Source: Triparma columacea
Lineage: Eukaryota; Sar; Bolidophyceae; Parmales; Triparmaceae
Length of the DNA: 64,000 nt
Assembly (NCBI GenBank): GCA_030267965.1
Contig: BRYA01000246.1
Span: 22,555-86,554, forward strand
Reading direction: 5' to 3'
Shown: positions 1-12,304 of the stretch, piece after piece
Layout: each line of letters starts with the position of its first letter
How positions within the stretch are numbered: the stretch's first letter is position 1
Made by a program: the position numbers and the translations under genes
Notes under the pieces: generated by a model
The model's database searches: none
What the model was told of the DNA's origin: nothing
What the model saw: the letters and a program-made list of their open reading frames with translations, nothing else

Positions 1-3000
1 GTGAGTGTTAATGAGGGTGAGTACGATTGATGTCTTCCTACCGTCTTGTGAAACATTCTCACCTCCCCTCCACTTCTTAGAACCGGTGTAGGAACGATTC
101 GGCTCTCCACCGACAAACACAACCTCCTCGTCCCTGTCATTCTCGTCCTCATCGTCTTGTGATTGTGATTGACTGGGCGCTTCCTCCCCCAATCCAACAT
201 TTTTCCTCCATTTCTTGACGGCAAGGTTGTGCCTCTTCACTATTGCCGCCTCGTGCTTGGCAACTTTTTTTAGTGCATCCTTGATGAGAGTGTTCTCGTC
301 TCCGTAGCCTTTCATCTTCGAGCGCACCGCCCGCTTGGCCAAAGAGTGCTCTGGGTTGGCGGCGTATTTCGACGAAATCGTTGGAAGCTTGATGGGGTGA
401 AGGTCTGAAAGGCGAAAGGGGAAAATGCCAAACCATAGGCCAATGATAGCGGTAGAGAGGGAGGTAAAGTGAGACTCCACCCCGGGGGACTTGAAGAGCG
501 GCTCTGATCGGACATAGAGACTGAGTTTGACCGTCCCTTCCCCGGTGGTGCCTGAGATGCTCGCGGATGTTTTGTAGGCAATGGGACGAGTGTCCTCCTT
601 GGCCCCGTCGGGGTTCGTCCTAACGAATTTCTTGTCATTATCCGCGAGGATGTCGAAGAGCTTGGCATGGTTGTCATCTTCGAAGACAATGGCATCGAGT
701 TCCGCAAAATTCTGCATTCCCCCTCTGTCGTTCCTGGGTGGAGAGATAGGCGGGACCTTGCCGTCTTTGCTAATCATTGCTACGAGTGCCGCTGCGCTAG
801 GGAAGGCACCAATTCTGTGCTTGAAGGTCTCGATGGTTGTGGAAACCTTGTCGTAAACGAAACCGAGCTGCGATACGAGGAAGAAGGGATGCGTTAGTGA
901 ATAAAGTGCCACGGCGACGTGAGAGGGCTATTAATCGATTTTGCGCGCGAACCTGTTCATACTCACCTCCTTGTTGGACCAATAGGATTCGGACTTGGCG
1001 AATGTGCACTTCCTTGGGTCGCGCGCGTGAAGTTTGAATTTCACGTCGATCGACCCAAGACAGTAAATTTGCCTGTTTGCCATAGCAGACAAATTATTCT
1101 CGGCAGGTGTGAGATTGGGGGCTTTGACCTGGAGGGGTGGGTAAGGTGGGTGGGGTGGGTGGGGCGGGGCAGCGCAATGGTTAGAATCCAAATTGGGTTA
1201 TTAGAAAGTGATCCTGTGGCCTCACTCGCCTTGCCAAGGGACGTCGCCTTCATGACCCTCGCGCATGCGTGGCACCAGTCAGAGGGTCCTGGCTCACGAG
1301 AAGCGCGGATTTGGATGGGCTTTCTCGGACACGAAGTCGTAAAGCGGCCCGTTTCGACCACGAGGGAACGCGACTGGCGACTGCTCATGTAGATGGAGGG
1401 CTCGAGGTTCGGGTTACTGCGAGTGGGGTGGGATGGTGGATAGTAGGTGGTGGGTGAAATGCAAGAGCAGCAAGCAGCAAGAAGGCAAATTGTGTAACGA
1501 TCTCACCTCCACCACTGGCAGTGCTGGCATTGAACCAATTTATGCTCATAGACTAACGTGCCAGTCGCTGGGCGTGTCTGCCACGGGCCATTGAAAGAAG
1601 AATGACACTTGATTGCCCCCGCCCCTGGAAACATTTGAGTGTATCCATTTGAGTTCAGGGCGACGTTCGCTGCAACATCTTTGTAGCAACTGATTTAAGA
1701 GGAGGAAGGGAGGAAGGGAGGAAGGGAGGAAGGGAGGAAGGGAGGAAGGGAGGAAGGGGGGAGGGGGGTGGAGGGATGGCGGATGGCGTTAGTTCGTTGA
1801 CTTGGTGGGCCAGAAACCGCCATGCTGCCTTGCAGTTTGTCCATGCTCACCTCTCACGAATGGACTTGATTTGTGCAGCAGTCAATGGGTTCTTCCCCTT
1901 GAGATAAAGGTCGAAGTTCTTCAGGCACTCAGTAGCAGCCTGGTGCCAACGCGCATTCGATTCGGTTTTTGCCGGCATGCTGGTGAGGGCTGCGGATGGG
2001 GTGCGTCCCATGATGTTGTCGAGTAAAGCCGCTGCGACGTTGCCAAAGGTTGGGATACCAAGGGCGGCAGGAGGGGGAGCTGGAGCTCTAACAAAGGCTG
2101 GGATGCCAAGGGCGGCAGGAGGGGGAGCTGGAGCTCTAACGATTGGAGCAGATAGTATATTCTTGAGCCGCCTCTTTTCTGTGAGCAGCGATAAGCCAAG
2201 CAAGAGAAGCGAATAGAGGGGTGCGATTAGTGGAAATACGGAAGATATACATAGATGCGTCGACTTCGTCATTCTCGCCGGCGTCATTGTCCCCTATTCT
2301 CACCTGCCCTCAGCCTTATCCACTTGGACGAGTCGGCGCTGGCTGCGAAGTGACCGCCCCAATTGGAACATTCTGCGACCTTTGTGTCGCAAACGAAGCA
2401 GTAGCATGTCCCGCAGTGCATTTTGTTGCCCGTTGCGCTTAAGTTCGCTTTGTTAAAGCGGTGGGTAAGGCAATCAGAACGTGCATGGGGTAGGTTGTTG
2501 CGCTGCAGACGGGAGGAGGGACGGGGGTTCGGGGGGTTAGGGGGGTGGTTAATATTAGGACGAGGCGCATCAAGGGGGAAATAACATATGCGACGCAATA
2601 ATGCTCACCTGCTCCCCCACGACGACAAGATCTTCGTCTGCGCCCAAAGCCTTCCCTGCCATGTCAAGCACGGGGAGGCTCATCTTCTCCTTTTCAATGA
2701 CCATCACGTCGTCATCATCGTCACACTCGTTGGGCGCCTTCTTGCTCTTGGAGGTCGATGACGAGGTTGTGGTGGTGTTCGTCTTCTTTTTCTTCTGGCC
2801 CGGTGACAAAGAGGTGGTGGTTATTGATTTCCTCTTCTCCTTCTTTGTATCTGAGGAGGTAACCTGTGATTGAGGGAGGATAAGTGTTACAAGATACAAT
2901 TTTTTAGGGTTTCTAGCAAGCCCATCGTCGAATTTAGACACTAACTCACCGGTACCACGGACATAGAGCGCTTGAGGTTAGGTGTATCGGTCTTTCCACA

Positions 3001-3108
3001 GCTACTCGAGGTAACCCCTCCTGCTAAGGACATCCTGATTGCCCTCTGGAAGTCGTCAGCGTCGTCGTCCGAAGAGTCACACAAGTCGATGGGGGCATTG
3101 GCACTCAT
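1..3108 (-). CDS. UIM-containing, Cys-rich protein of unknown function (3' end outside window)
   Basis: Eight exons read on the minus strand: 3108-2950, 2863-2609, 2502-2304, 2178-1851, 1689-1507, 1380-1230, 1128-967 and 867-63; phase is kept throughout and the last intron (donor at 62) leaves the window. About 747 residues are visible. Residues 14-28 (DDDADDFQRAIRMSL) match the ubiquitin-interacting motif: an acidic run, then F-x-x-A-x-x-x-S. A Lys/Ser/Thr-rich linker follows, then a Cys block CYCFVCDTKVAECSNWGG ending near SSKWIRLR, and two more Cys pairs (KCHSSF, CQHCQWW). The Cys block recalls a CYC-VCD motif found in uncharacterised plant proteins. A 16-residue Ala/Pro repeat is duplicated exactly in DNA (48 bp, 2045-2092 and 2093-2140). 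The C-terminal part is basic then acidic (QSQSQDDEDEN). Intron 6 uses a GC donor. A ubiquitin-linked role is inference from the UIM alone. Confidence 0.7.
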
Positions 3109-3444
3109 TTCTGCGCAAATTGGGGTTGAAAGTGGGGGTAGGGGAGTAAAATGAAGGGGTAGAACTTCGTCACAGACTTCGGTGGTCTGTGACCGTTTTC
3201 TCCTTAGTTTGGGTCAATTTTACGGCTGAAGCTCCTTTGGGTGGTATTTGTGGATGTGATGGTCCGGAGGAAAGTCAAAATGGGGGGCCTTAGAGTATGT
3301 AGGCGAGATAATGCCAAAAAAATTATTTCTCATTCTCGGGGGGAATTCCTGGGAGACACTTTCTGAAGTGTTCTCTTCCTCGTTGCGGAGAGCGTCTCGA
3401 ATTAAAAAGGGGGAAGAAGATTCAGTAAGTTCTTTTTTTCCAAC
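3109..3444. other. Spacer between two minus-strand genes
   Basis: 336 nt between the neurochondrin stop and the start of the UIM gene. It should hold the neurochondrin 3' UTR and the promoter and 5' UTR of the next gene. I see no convincing ORF, RNA or repeat in it. Confidence 0.5.
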
Positions 3445-5776
3445 TTATGCCTTTAGACTCTCGAACTGCACGAACGGCAATAGTCTGTTCATCTCTGAAG
3501 ATCCCAGAACCTGCTCCAACAGTGGCAGCCTCTGGTTGATGACATCGCAAAGCTCCGATACTTCTCTCTCCTGCCCATACTTACCAGAGTACGACGGGTT
3601 GAGTGCTTTTCTGAGGGATTTTCGGACGTTATCCCTTGAAGTTGCGTCAATCTTGGTTGACCTGACCATGGAAACTGTCATGGGGAGAGAAGGGGGAGGG
3701 GGGAGGGTGGGGAGAGGCGTTAGCTTAGTTTCGGATGTAAAGTCATCAACAAGTCCCCTCCTTCTCCCGTTCCTCACCAACTGTAAACCAACCCCTGAGA
3801 ACGTAAACCAACCCCCCCCCGTCACCCACTCTCGCCCCCAAAAGGCTTCCCATTTCGTTTCCGATCCTGTTCCTCGTGTCATCATTAACGTGCCTGGCGG
3901 AGCCCTCCAATGAATCGACTGCCCAAGCGACTTCCGCGAGGACCAAGGGTTTCCTCTCGGTGGCCCCTCTCAAGAACTTTTTCAACGTTCCCACGCACTG
4001 CTCGTTTGCGGCGACCTTGGAGCTCACCAAGTCGTTGTGATCTGACTTTTCGTTCAAGACCTTGGAAAGGGCCGGGAGGAGGAAGAAGAGGTTGTTTGGC
4101 GATGGTTGCGAGGAGGAGGGGGAAGTATTCTCTTCGTCGTCACTGCGACAAAAGAGGCGAGCCAAGCGGACGGAAGGGTTTGCGTTCGTGTTAGGGTGAG
4201 GTTTTTAGAACAACGTATGTGGGTTCTCCCCGTCAGCTCCCCCGCCAAATCTCCAAGTCTATTCTGTTAGGGTTTCTCCCATTTCATTCTCCCCTTCCGT
4301 TCTATTTCTTACCTGTCCTCTTCACCATCCTCGTTCGTTTCGCCAGCACTTGATATACCACTGTCTGATAGCAAAATCGAGTTGACGAATGCCCTCGCCA
4401 CCATGTCTCTGGCGTACTCAGTCTCTATGTCGTTCTCGGCGTACCAGGCTCCCACGGGCTTGATGCAGAGCAGCATGATCTCCTCCGCTTTTACGTGCAG
4501 TTTGCCCGAAATTACTATGTCTTCGCTCAGCAGCTGCACCATGGCGTCGATGCCGTCGTCGAGGGATCCCTTCAAATGAATAAGAACCTCGTAAGGGAGA
4601 GTAGCCCAGTCTGCCGGCGTTTCCCCCTCGTCGACGTCGTCCATGATCTCTATGAGGTGCTTCGTGGCGCAAAGGAAAACTTGAATGCACACAGACACCT
4701 TCGTCTCCAAACGCTGCAGTCTCTCATCCACTTCAACACCTGATTCGGCCTCTGCTAAATCGAGCACCTCAGCGAGGTTGAGGCGAAGCTACAACGAGCG
4801 AAGTGAAAGCGGTGAGTGCGGCGAGGAAAGGGAGAAAAGGAGTGGGGGGAGCGTCAGTGCTTAGAATGATGGGGATGACAATCGCTTTAATCTATTCCGT
4901 TCTCACCTCTCCGCACGCAACCCTCGCGCAAATTTTCAAAGGGTTGTTGTCGGCGGCAGGATCCAGAATCCACTTCCCCCCGCATGTCTCTAATAACCTT
5001 CCAAGAAGAGCCAGAGCGACGTCCCTCGGACTCTGGGTTTTATCGGGCTTATCCAGCGCATCTAATCTGAGGCCTGTCACGAGGAGCCTCCTACATACGG
5101 AGGGCAACTTGGAGGAGAATTTTTTCATTAGGGTGGACTCTTTGCCACACATAAGAAGGCTGTTAAGGAGGTTGAGAGACAACTCAAGGTTCGTCGAAAT
5201 CTTGAGGAACGCCAAAAATGGATCGAGTTGGTCCATACCCCCCCCTCCGGCACCCTCCAAGATGAAGAGCTCGCACTTTCCAAGCAGGCCTGCCAGATTG
5301 GCCTCCATCCACTCCTCAGTAGTCTCACACTTTGCCTTACTGATCTCCAACCCTACAACAGTCTTCACCACTTTCACCACGACGTCGCTAGGGATAGGAG
5401 AGGAGAGGCCTCGGGATAGATTCTCTATAGCAAGCTCCCTCCGCGAGGTGTCCTCAGGAGAGGTGAGGTCAAGAACAGAAAGGAGGGCGGCGGTGGTTGC
5501 AGAGTTCAGCCTGAAGTTAGGGTCGCCTAATATATACTGGTAAGTAGAAAGAGAGATGTCCAGGTATCCACGCTTTGAAGGATCTTTCATCCCTGTCGAT
5601 ATCAGCCTCTTGAGGAAGGTGAGACCTCGAGGGTTAAGAGCATTAGCACAAAGACTTGGAGGAGGGAGATCTCCAGTCAATTTTGAAAGGAGAGTGAGAC
5701 CAGCAAGACAGTGCTCATCGGTAGAACCACCGAGAAGTTGTATAATACGCTCAGTCGTTGAGTTAAGGGCAGCCAT
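3445..5776 (-). CDS. Neurochondrin family protein
   Basis: Four exons (5776-4907, 4788-4313, 4142-3778, 3674-3445) join in phase to 646 residues, close to animal neurochondrin (about 730). The protein is all-helical and ARM/HEAT-like, starting MAALNSTTERIIQLLGG. Two blocks match the family well as I know it: CGGKWILDP followed by LKICARVACGELRLNL (animal CGSDWIPA, then a VNLACVEVRLAL-type stretch), and IKPVGAWYAE (animal RILGAWLAEE). The first of these blocks is only restored by splicing intron 1, which supports the exon model. Neurochondrins are cytosolic, membrane-associated adaptors; in animals they affect signalling and neurite growth, and the algal role is unknown. All introns have GTGAG or GTAAG donors. 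Confidence 0.88.
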
Positions 5777-6341
5777 TTATGGATGGAGAATAAACAAGGG
5801 TGTCAAAAACTATGGAAGACCCCGTTAAACCGCAATTCGATGTGTGATTCACGATAAACGCGAGATTGATGCAGAGGGGCGCTACAGGACCAACGGAATC
5901 ACTAATAAGGTGATAAATAAAGAATAGCAAGAAACAAAAATTCGGGATTTTTGTTGGATGTTCATTATTTTCCCCAGAAATTATTTGAAGTAGCAATTAA
6001 TCATTTTTGAAATCCATAAGTGATTTAGATACCATAATATAACATCACCAAAAAACGTAAATAACTTCAGGTAACAAACTTGATTTTATTTGAATTGTCA
6101 AAATTTACTTTTCATATCATAATTATTTCCAGAAATATAAAAATTTATGATTTTGAATCATTTTTATTTTTTCAAATTTTCTTAAATTTGACAATTAATA
6201 TAAAACATTTTATAAATACAAATACATAAAATTAGAACAATAAAATTAGCAAAAATGTATCTAAATTTATGATATAACTTCATCAAAAGTATTTTTGATT
6301 TTTTTGTAAAAATTGGGGGATCTAGCGTACGTCCAACAACA
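5777..6341. other. AT-rich divergent promoter region
   Basis: 565 nt between the start of neurochondrin (minus) and the start of the small plastid gene (plus). Base composition changes sharply: about 5990-6310 is dominated by A/T runs, unlike the GC-rich surroundings. No ORF of note. It is probably the shared promoter region of the two divergent genes; no TATA box can be picked out with confidence in such AT-rich DNA. Confidence 0.5.
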
Positions 6342-6833
6342 ATGGTTGGTTGCCTCGTAATTTTAGTGGTCATGAGTGCCTTATTTGTACAAGTTACATC
6401 GTTCATTGTTTATCCTTCCACTTTTTCCAGATCTGGGCGAGGATTGAGGTCGCGATCCTTGGTGAGAACACAATTGTTCGGCATCTTCGGAAACTCTGAG
6501 GAGGACGAGCGTATAATTTCTAATTTGATGGATCGACAATCTCTCTCGCGTGATGAAGCAGAGAAGGAGTACAACAAATTTAAGATGAACCCGAACGACT
6601 ACGCTCTCGAGAAGGGTGAGGAGTACTACGCCTCCCTTGGTTACAAGTCATTGATGGACGGGGTGATTACTGAGGCGGAGAAGGATGGCAGGGGGGATGA
6701 GGTTCGTGAGCGTATTTCCAAGTTCAAACGTGATTCGCAGCTGAAGGCGTATGCTGTTATCGGCACTGTCATCGTGTTGTTTCTCGCAGCCAAACTTCAG
6801 TACGAGGCTGATCCCTCATTCTTCAACAAGTGA
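6342..6833 (+). CDS. Small plastid-targeted membrane protein, unknown function
   Basis: Single exon, 163 residues, real ATG. The N-terminus is a signal peptide (about residues 1-22, VILVVMSALFVQVTS) followed directly by FIVYPSTFSRSGRGLRSR, a Phe-led, Arg/Ser-rich stretch like the plastid transit part of ochrophyte bipartite presequences. The mature part is charged and helical (NSEEDERIISNLMDRQSL) and ends in one transmembrane helix (AYAVIGTVIVLFLAAKL, about residues 137-153) before the C-terminus. Predicted place: plastid, probably a thylakoid or envelope membrane. I do not recognise the family. Its stop lies 68 nt from the DNA2 stop on the other strand (convergent). Confidence 0.75.
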   Translation: MVGCLVILVVMSALFVQVTSFIVYPSTFSRSGRGLRSRSLVRTQLFGIFGNSEEDERIISNLMDRQSLSRDEAEKEYNKFKMNPNDYALEKGEEYYASLGYKSLMDGVITEAEKDGRGDEVRERISKFKRDSQLKAYAVIGTVIVLFLAAKLQYEADPSFFNK

Positions 6834-6901
6834 GGGTCTAGTAGTAAGAAGAATTTCATTTCATGTACAACATCAAACATTGATTTTATCCCACTCAACC
6901 C

Positions 6902-9900
6902 TCAGTCGCTTATTTCGCACTCAGGGACGTCCACTCCTTGACTTAACACCACATTCTCTTTGCCTTTCTTCTCCTCTCCTCCAACCCCCCCCACGACCCA
7001 CCCGTTCTCCTTTACCTTCCCCAGCACCTTTCTCAACACTTCCGATCCCTTCATCAAGCATTCCAAATCGCCGACCATGATCAATTTCATCTTGGCCCTC
7101 GAGCAGGCGACGTTGATTCTTTCCGTGGCTTTTAAAATCTGGCCTACGTTTCCTTCCTTATTACTCCTGACGAAGGACATGATAACGATTTTCTTGTCCC
7201 TCCCTTGGAACGTGTCGATAGTTGAGATTTCCAGTCCCTTCTCGCTCCCCAAATCTTCATTATTCCTCAAAGCTCCGACCTGCGCGTTGAAGTAGCTAAT
7301 GATCCCGACGTCCGACATTTTCACGTTCCCACAGACGATGAGCCCCCTGACGAGCTTGTTGACGACGGCGACCTCCCCGTTGTTAATGATTGCCCTCCCC
7401 CCCCTCCCTCCTCCCTCTCTCCTCTCCCCCCCTTCCCTCGACTCTGAATTATCGCCCCCAATCAACCCCGTGTTGACCATGACAACCGCTCTCGAAGGGT
7501 CCAGCGCGTCACTCACCCACCCCTCCCATCCATCCCCTCCAACCCTGCTCCTCCACCCTTCCGCGTAATCAATCTTCTGGAGCCTCACGGCGTCGTTTCC
7601 GCACTTGAGCAGCCCCCCATAGCAAATTTCGTTGCACAAAAATGTTATATCCTCATGCATCCTGTACTGCATGGCGAGCTGCGTGAGACTGCTTTGCTGC
7701 CCCTCGCAAACCCTCCTATCGTTCGCTTCGGCCAGCCTCTTGAGCAAGCTCACATCGTACCCTCCCTCCCGGGCCATTTTGTTTTTAACTATCGGTGGCA
7801 GTTGCTTGTGGTCTCCGACGAGAACGAATGTTTTCCCCATACTCAGCGCCCCCAGCACCGCTGGCTGGCTGATTTGCCCCGCCTCGTCTACAATGACGAC
7901 GTCAAACTTCTTTTTAGCGAGGAGGACCTCCTTCCCAACGCTCAGGCAAGTACACCCGACGACTCTCGCGTCGTCAATGACCTTGATCATGCTCTCTCCT
8001 TCAAATCCGCCCCGCACCTTCCCGTACTTCTTCTCCGCGATCTCCCTGCACATGAGTCCCTTGATTTCGTCGCTATACTTGTGGCGTGAGCTTACTCCTA
8101 CCCTAACAACATCCCCCTCTCCCGAATCTTTTCCAACCCCGCACTCCAACAACTTCATCATCAAATTATCCACGGCCGTGTGGGTGTAGCTCGTCACTAG
8201 GACGCTCATCCCCCTCGCGACGAGGAGTCTAACGACAAAGCTGCGATGAGTGAAGGGACAACCGAAAGAGGTTAGCAATAAGAAACGTTGTATGAAACCC
8301 ATTTTCCACACCTAACTTCTGCTCCTCGCCTCGCCTTTCCTCACCTAACAGTGCTCGTCTTGCCAGTTCCCGGCAACCCTTGCACCAAACAATAATCTTC
8401 CATCGAAACTATCTTCCTCACGGAATTCTTTTGGTCGTCGTTCAATTGGCAAGAAAAGTCGAACATTAAGTCCTCAAAATCGCAGCCCGGGACCCCCCTC
8501 CCCCTCCCCACTGCCGGTCCCTCGAACAAATGGTCATCTCCAATGGTCCGAAAGCGAGGCTTCTTCAAGTCAACGACGATCTCCCTCAGCCTCCTCGCGT
8601 CCTCATCGTCCATCCAATCTTTAATATCATCATTCCCATCGGGATCTGTGAGCTTGAAGAGTCTCCCGAGATTTTCCCTCAAGGCGCCACCGGTCATCTT
8701 CCAAATATCATGGTCAAGACGGAACAATGTAACCCCCACCAACTTTGCCATCTTGTTCCCGGCCTCCCTCTGGCATTTCAACACAATGTGGGTGTCTTCG
8801 ATTTCCTTCACTTCCCCTTTTGCAACGAAAAATTGCCCCCGGCCAGTGCTCGTAGTTGTGTAGTCGGGAGAGACAACAAGCCTATCATCTACCTTGAGAG
8901 GAAGCGCAGCGATGCCTCCGGACGCCCTCTCAAACTTCAGTGTACAGCCTTCGTCGTACGCCTGCATCTTCTGTTCTTCCCACGCCAGCCTATCCCAAGT
9001 CACCCCTGACACTGTCGAGCCCTGCGACGAGCAAAGCGAATTGCGAAAAGGATCAAAATTAGGGAGTTGACGGGGGGGGGGGGGGGGTAGAGNNNNNNNN
9101 NNNNNNNNNNNNNNNNNNNNNNNNNNNNNNNNNNNNNNNNNNNNNNNNNNNNNNNNNNNNNNNNNNNNNNNNNNNNNNNNNNNNNNNNNNNNNNNNNNNN
9201 NNNNNNNNNNNNNNNNNNNNNNNNNNNNNNNNNNNNNNNNNNNCCCCCCCCCCCCCCCCCCCCCCTCCAATACGCTCACTCGCCTTGTAGAGCATGCATT
9301 CCCTCTTACTGAAGCAGTGGCTACACTGAAAGGCAGTGTTATTGATGGGGGGTAGCACCGCTACACCGGACTCCGCATCTCTAGGAGCCTCCGATTCACA
9401 TATGTTCCCAACCAATTCGTTCCTCATGGAGATCAAAGTTTTATGCTCGCCCAAGGTAGGGGACAAGAACTTGTTTTTGTAGTCGTCCCCATTCATGTAC
9501 AGAAGAACGCCCCCTAGCCCCGCCCTTGTGCCGCCTACCTGCTCCCCCACCCCAGCCCTAAAGTCGCCATGGAAGGCCCTGGTCATTAAGGTGTAAAGGC
9601 TGAGTTGGCCGAGATGGTCGTTCCTGAAGTCCTGCTTCTTTCCTGTCTTGAGTTCGAGAGGGATGAGGACCTTGGGGCGACTGGAGGGAGCTGCACTTGT
9701 CGACGGAGACACGGAAGAATATTGCGTCTCGAGCGTCAAGTCGACGTAACCCTCGAGACCAAGGGCAGGGATATAATACTGTTCTTCTACGGCAAACACA
9801 GACGTCGCGCGAAAATTGATATCCTGACACCCCATTCCCGGCATCATCTCGCCCTCGGGGGCCGCGCTCTTTCCGTTCCCGTCCAGAGGGGCACCATACA

Positions 9901-12108
9901 TCCTAGAGAATTCTTGAACATGGGGTTTGATAGAGAGTACTTCTGACAAAGCTCTGGACTGCGGAAGGTCGTCGCAGCTCAGGAGCTCCTCAATATTCCC
10001 GTAAACCAGCTGATTCGCAATCTTCTGCATTGAATCGTCAGACACATCGTTCGATACGAGGCACTTTTGGAAAAGATCGTGACGCAAATTTCCAACGAGC
10101 TGGGCCTCAGTCCTTTCTGAAGTAGAACCTTTGAAGCGATGCTTCAAGGCAGCTTTTCTAGGACAACCAATGTGCTCAACGACGTAAGATGGGGACAGGA
10201 CAGTCTCAGGTCGCAGAACAAAAAGCAAGTCGTCGACGTCAGACTTTGGGTTGTATGCCGTGGTAAAGGTAATAGGAAGGACATCGAACGACGTGAGGTA
10301 GGAGCCTGAGGGCGATACTATGTTAAAAATGTCATTGCATTTGATGGGACTCCAGTACCAATCGCCGTGCAGGTATACGACCTTCGCCCCCGCGTCAGTT
10401 TGTCCATCCTGGCACGGGACGACTTTGAGCTCTTTGACCTGTATATGCATGTAGTCCTCGAACGACACGATGCGGTACCGAGAGAAGGACATGAAGCCGC
10501 TGTCCGCAGGACACCTCTCGTTGCGAACGGGTTCGTTGGGGTCCCATCCACATTGGGACGTGGGGTTCGGTTGAGACAGCTGCTGTTGGGAAAAGGTTCG
10601 GACAGATTTGAATGGAGTCCCGTTTCCGAATGGAACCCCAACGGTGTCCTCAATGTCAGTCGGAACAGGGGAGTGGAAGGATTTGGGATTGGAAGTTTGT
10701 TGTTGTTGTGGCGGTGGTGGTGGTGCTGCTGATTGGTTTTGTTGTTGTTGTTGTTGTTGCTGCGCCATGCTGATCATCTCATCAATCTTCGAAAAATCGT
10801 AATTCTCCATTATCTCGTCATCGAAGGGGTCGTTGAAGGGGTCATCTTTGATTGCTTTGGGGGGGATAGGGGGGGGAATGGGTAAGGAGCGAGTTTGCTG
10901 TTTGTGTTGAGGTTGGCGATGCCGCCCTTGCTGCTGTTGTTGCTGTTGTTGCTGTTGTTGCTGTATCTGCTGCTGCTGCTGCGAAAGACGAAGAGGATTG
11001 CCCCCCTGCCTAGCAATCGGTTTCTTCCCGAGACAACTCGGTTTGAAGCATACAGTCCTCTTCGCAAAGTTATTCACACCACAGGAGGAACACTTCCAGT
11101 CTCCCGGTCGAAAGTCAGTGGTCGTCGAGGAAGCCTTCTGCTCCGCATTGTCTTTCTTAGATTGAGAATGCGAAGTGTGATCGGCGACCAAACAATCAAG
11201 GGCCGCAATGTCGTCATCGTCGATGAGGAATTCGCCGAATGGGTCAGAGGAAGGAGGAACAGTAGCAGGTGTAGGTGTAGGAGCAGGAGAAGGAAGAGGC
11301 GGGAGAGCTTTCTCCATATTAAGGGCCACCGACTGAGCATTTGCCACCTCCACCACCGATATAGGGGTGGTCGACGATATCTTGCTGTCGATGAGAAGGA
11401 CAGGTGGGAAAGTAGTGTCGTCTGTTGCGTACGGGTCATCTTTTAGCAGGGCGGCGAACTGGCGACGAGCGAGGCGCGGAAAAGGTTTGCATTAGTGGGT
11501 GTGGACGTGGGCGTGGACGTGGGCGTGGGAGAGGAGCGAAGGATTGCATCGAAGTTCCAGTACCCATTCTCACCTCATCGCTCTCCCTGCGGATGCTATC
11601 ATCGCCACCAGCGCTCCCCCTGTTTACCTTCAAGTTTGACTTTTTATACCCCTTCCTATTTGAGGAAATCTGGGTCCTCTCAGACTCTGTCTGAGATAAG
11701 TTGGGTCGCGTGGAAAGGGAATTAGATATTGAGGAGAACCTGCCAAATTCAGAACTGGCGATCAATTGTGTCTTGCGCTTCTTCTTCTTCTTCTTTTTAT
11801 TTGTTGACTTGATGCCTGCTTTGCCCTTGCCAACCCCAAGCTGAGCAAAGACATCCTCGACCTCGGACTTGTGTGAGCTACGCGGTGTAGTAGGAGGAGG
11901 ACGTTTATTTGACGCTTCACTTCTTGCGGGAGCTGCGGGGGAAGGGGAGAGGTGGAGGGTGAGGGGGAGAGGGGGATAAGGGGGGAGGAAATGACCACTT
12001 GGAAAACTTACACATCACGAAATTGCCGAGTGCTATTCCATCATCATAATCATCGCACCACTCCACGTCTTGGTCCTGCGTCATCGCTGGAGGACCAGGA
12101 GAGGCCAT
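6902..12108 (-). CDS. DNA2: DNA2 DNA replication helicase/nuclease with RanBP2-like zinc finger
   Basis: Five exons (12108-12012, 11932-11574, 11458-9284, 9021-8345, 8240-6902) join in phase to 1548 residues. Order of parts: low-complexity N-terminus; a RanBP2-type zinc finger near residues 271-296 (WKCSSCGVNNF, then C-x4-C); poly-Gln tracts; the Dna2 nuclease domain with the Fe-S cysteines (first in HIGCPRKAALKHRF, the other three in FQCSHCFSKREC) and nuclease motifs GYVDLTLE and LELKTGK; then a superfamily 1 helicase with Walker A GLPGTGKTST, Walker B VIVDEAGQ, and motifs GDHKQLPP, QYRMH, STIDTFQGRD and VACSRAK. DNA2 trims long Okazaki flaps and resects double-strand breaks. Walker A lies at the end of exon 4. 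The 9093-9243 gap falls inside intron 3, so coding sequence is unaffected. Intron 3 has a GC donor. Start ATG chosen at 12108. Confidence 0.93.
9093..9243. other. Assembly gap (N run) in a DNA2 intron
   Basis: 151 N bases flanked by a long G run (about 9072-9087) on one side and a long C run (9244-9265) on the other. On the DNA2 strand it lies between the exon 3 donor (9283) and the branch point near 9050. The flanks suggest that sequencing failed in a homopolymer. Confidence 0.97.
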
Positions 12109-12304
12109 GCGACCCTCGGCAACAATGCCTCCAACAAAAATGAAGGGGTCACTGGAGTACTCTTAGAGTCCGCAAGGGGGCCAGGTAGTTGTTGAGTGGT
12201 ACGTGTGGTATAAAGGCTGCGCTTAAATTAGCTTATACGTTGAAACTAGACAATTTTTCACAAAAAGAGAAAAAAAAGTGGAATAAATATTCCATTCTTA
12301 TAAA

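Noticed and set aside
8341..9279. ORF that appears to run through the N gap of DNA2
   Set aside because: The flanks translate to poly-Pro/poly-Gly and the exon ends are set by phase-consistent GC-AG splice sites, so the gap is intronic.
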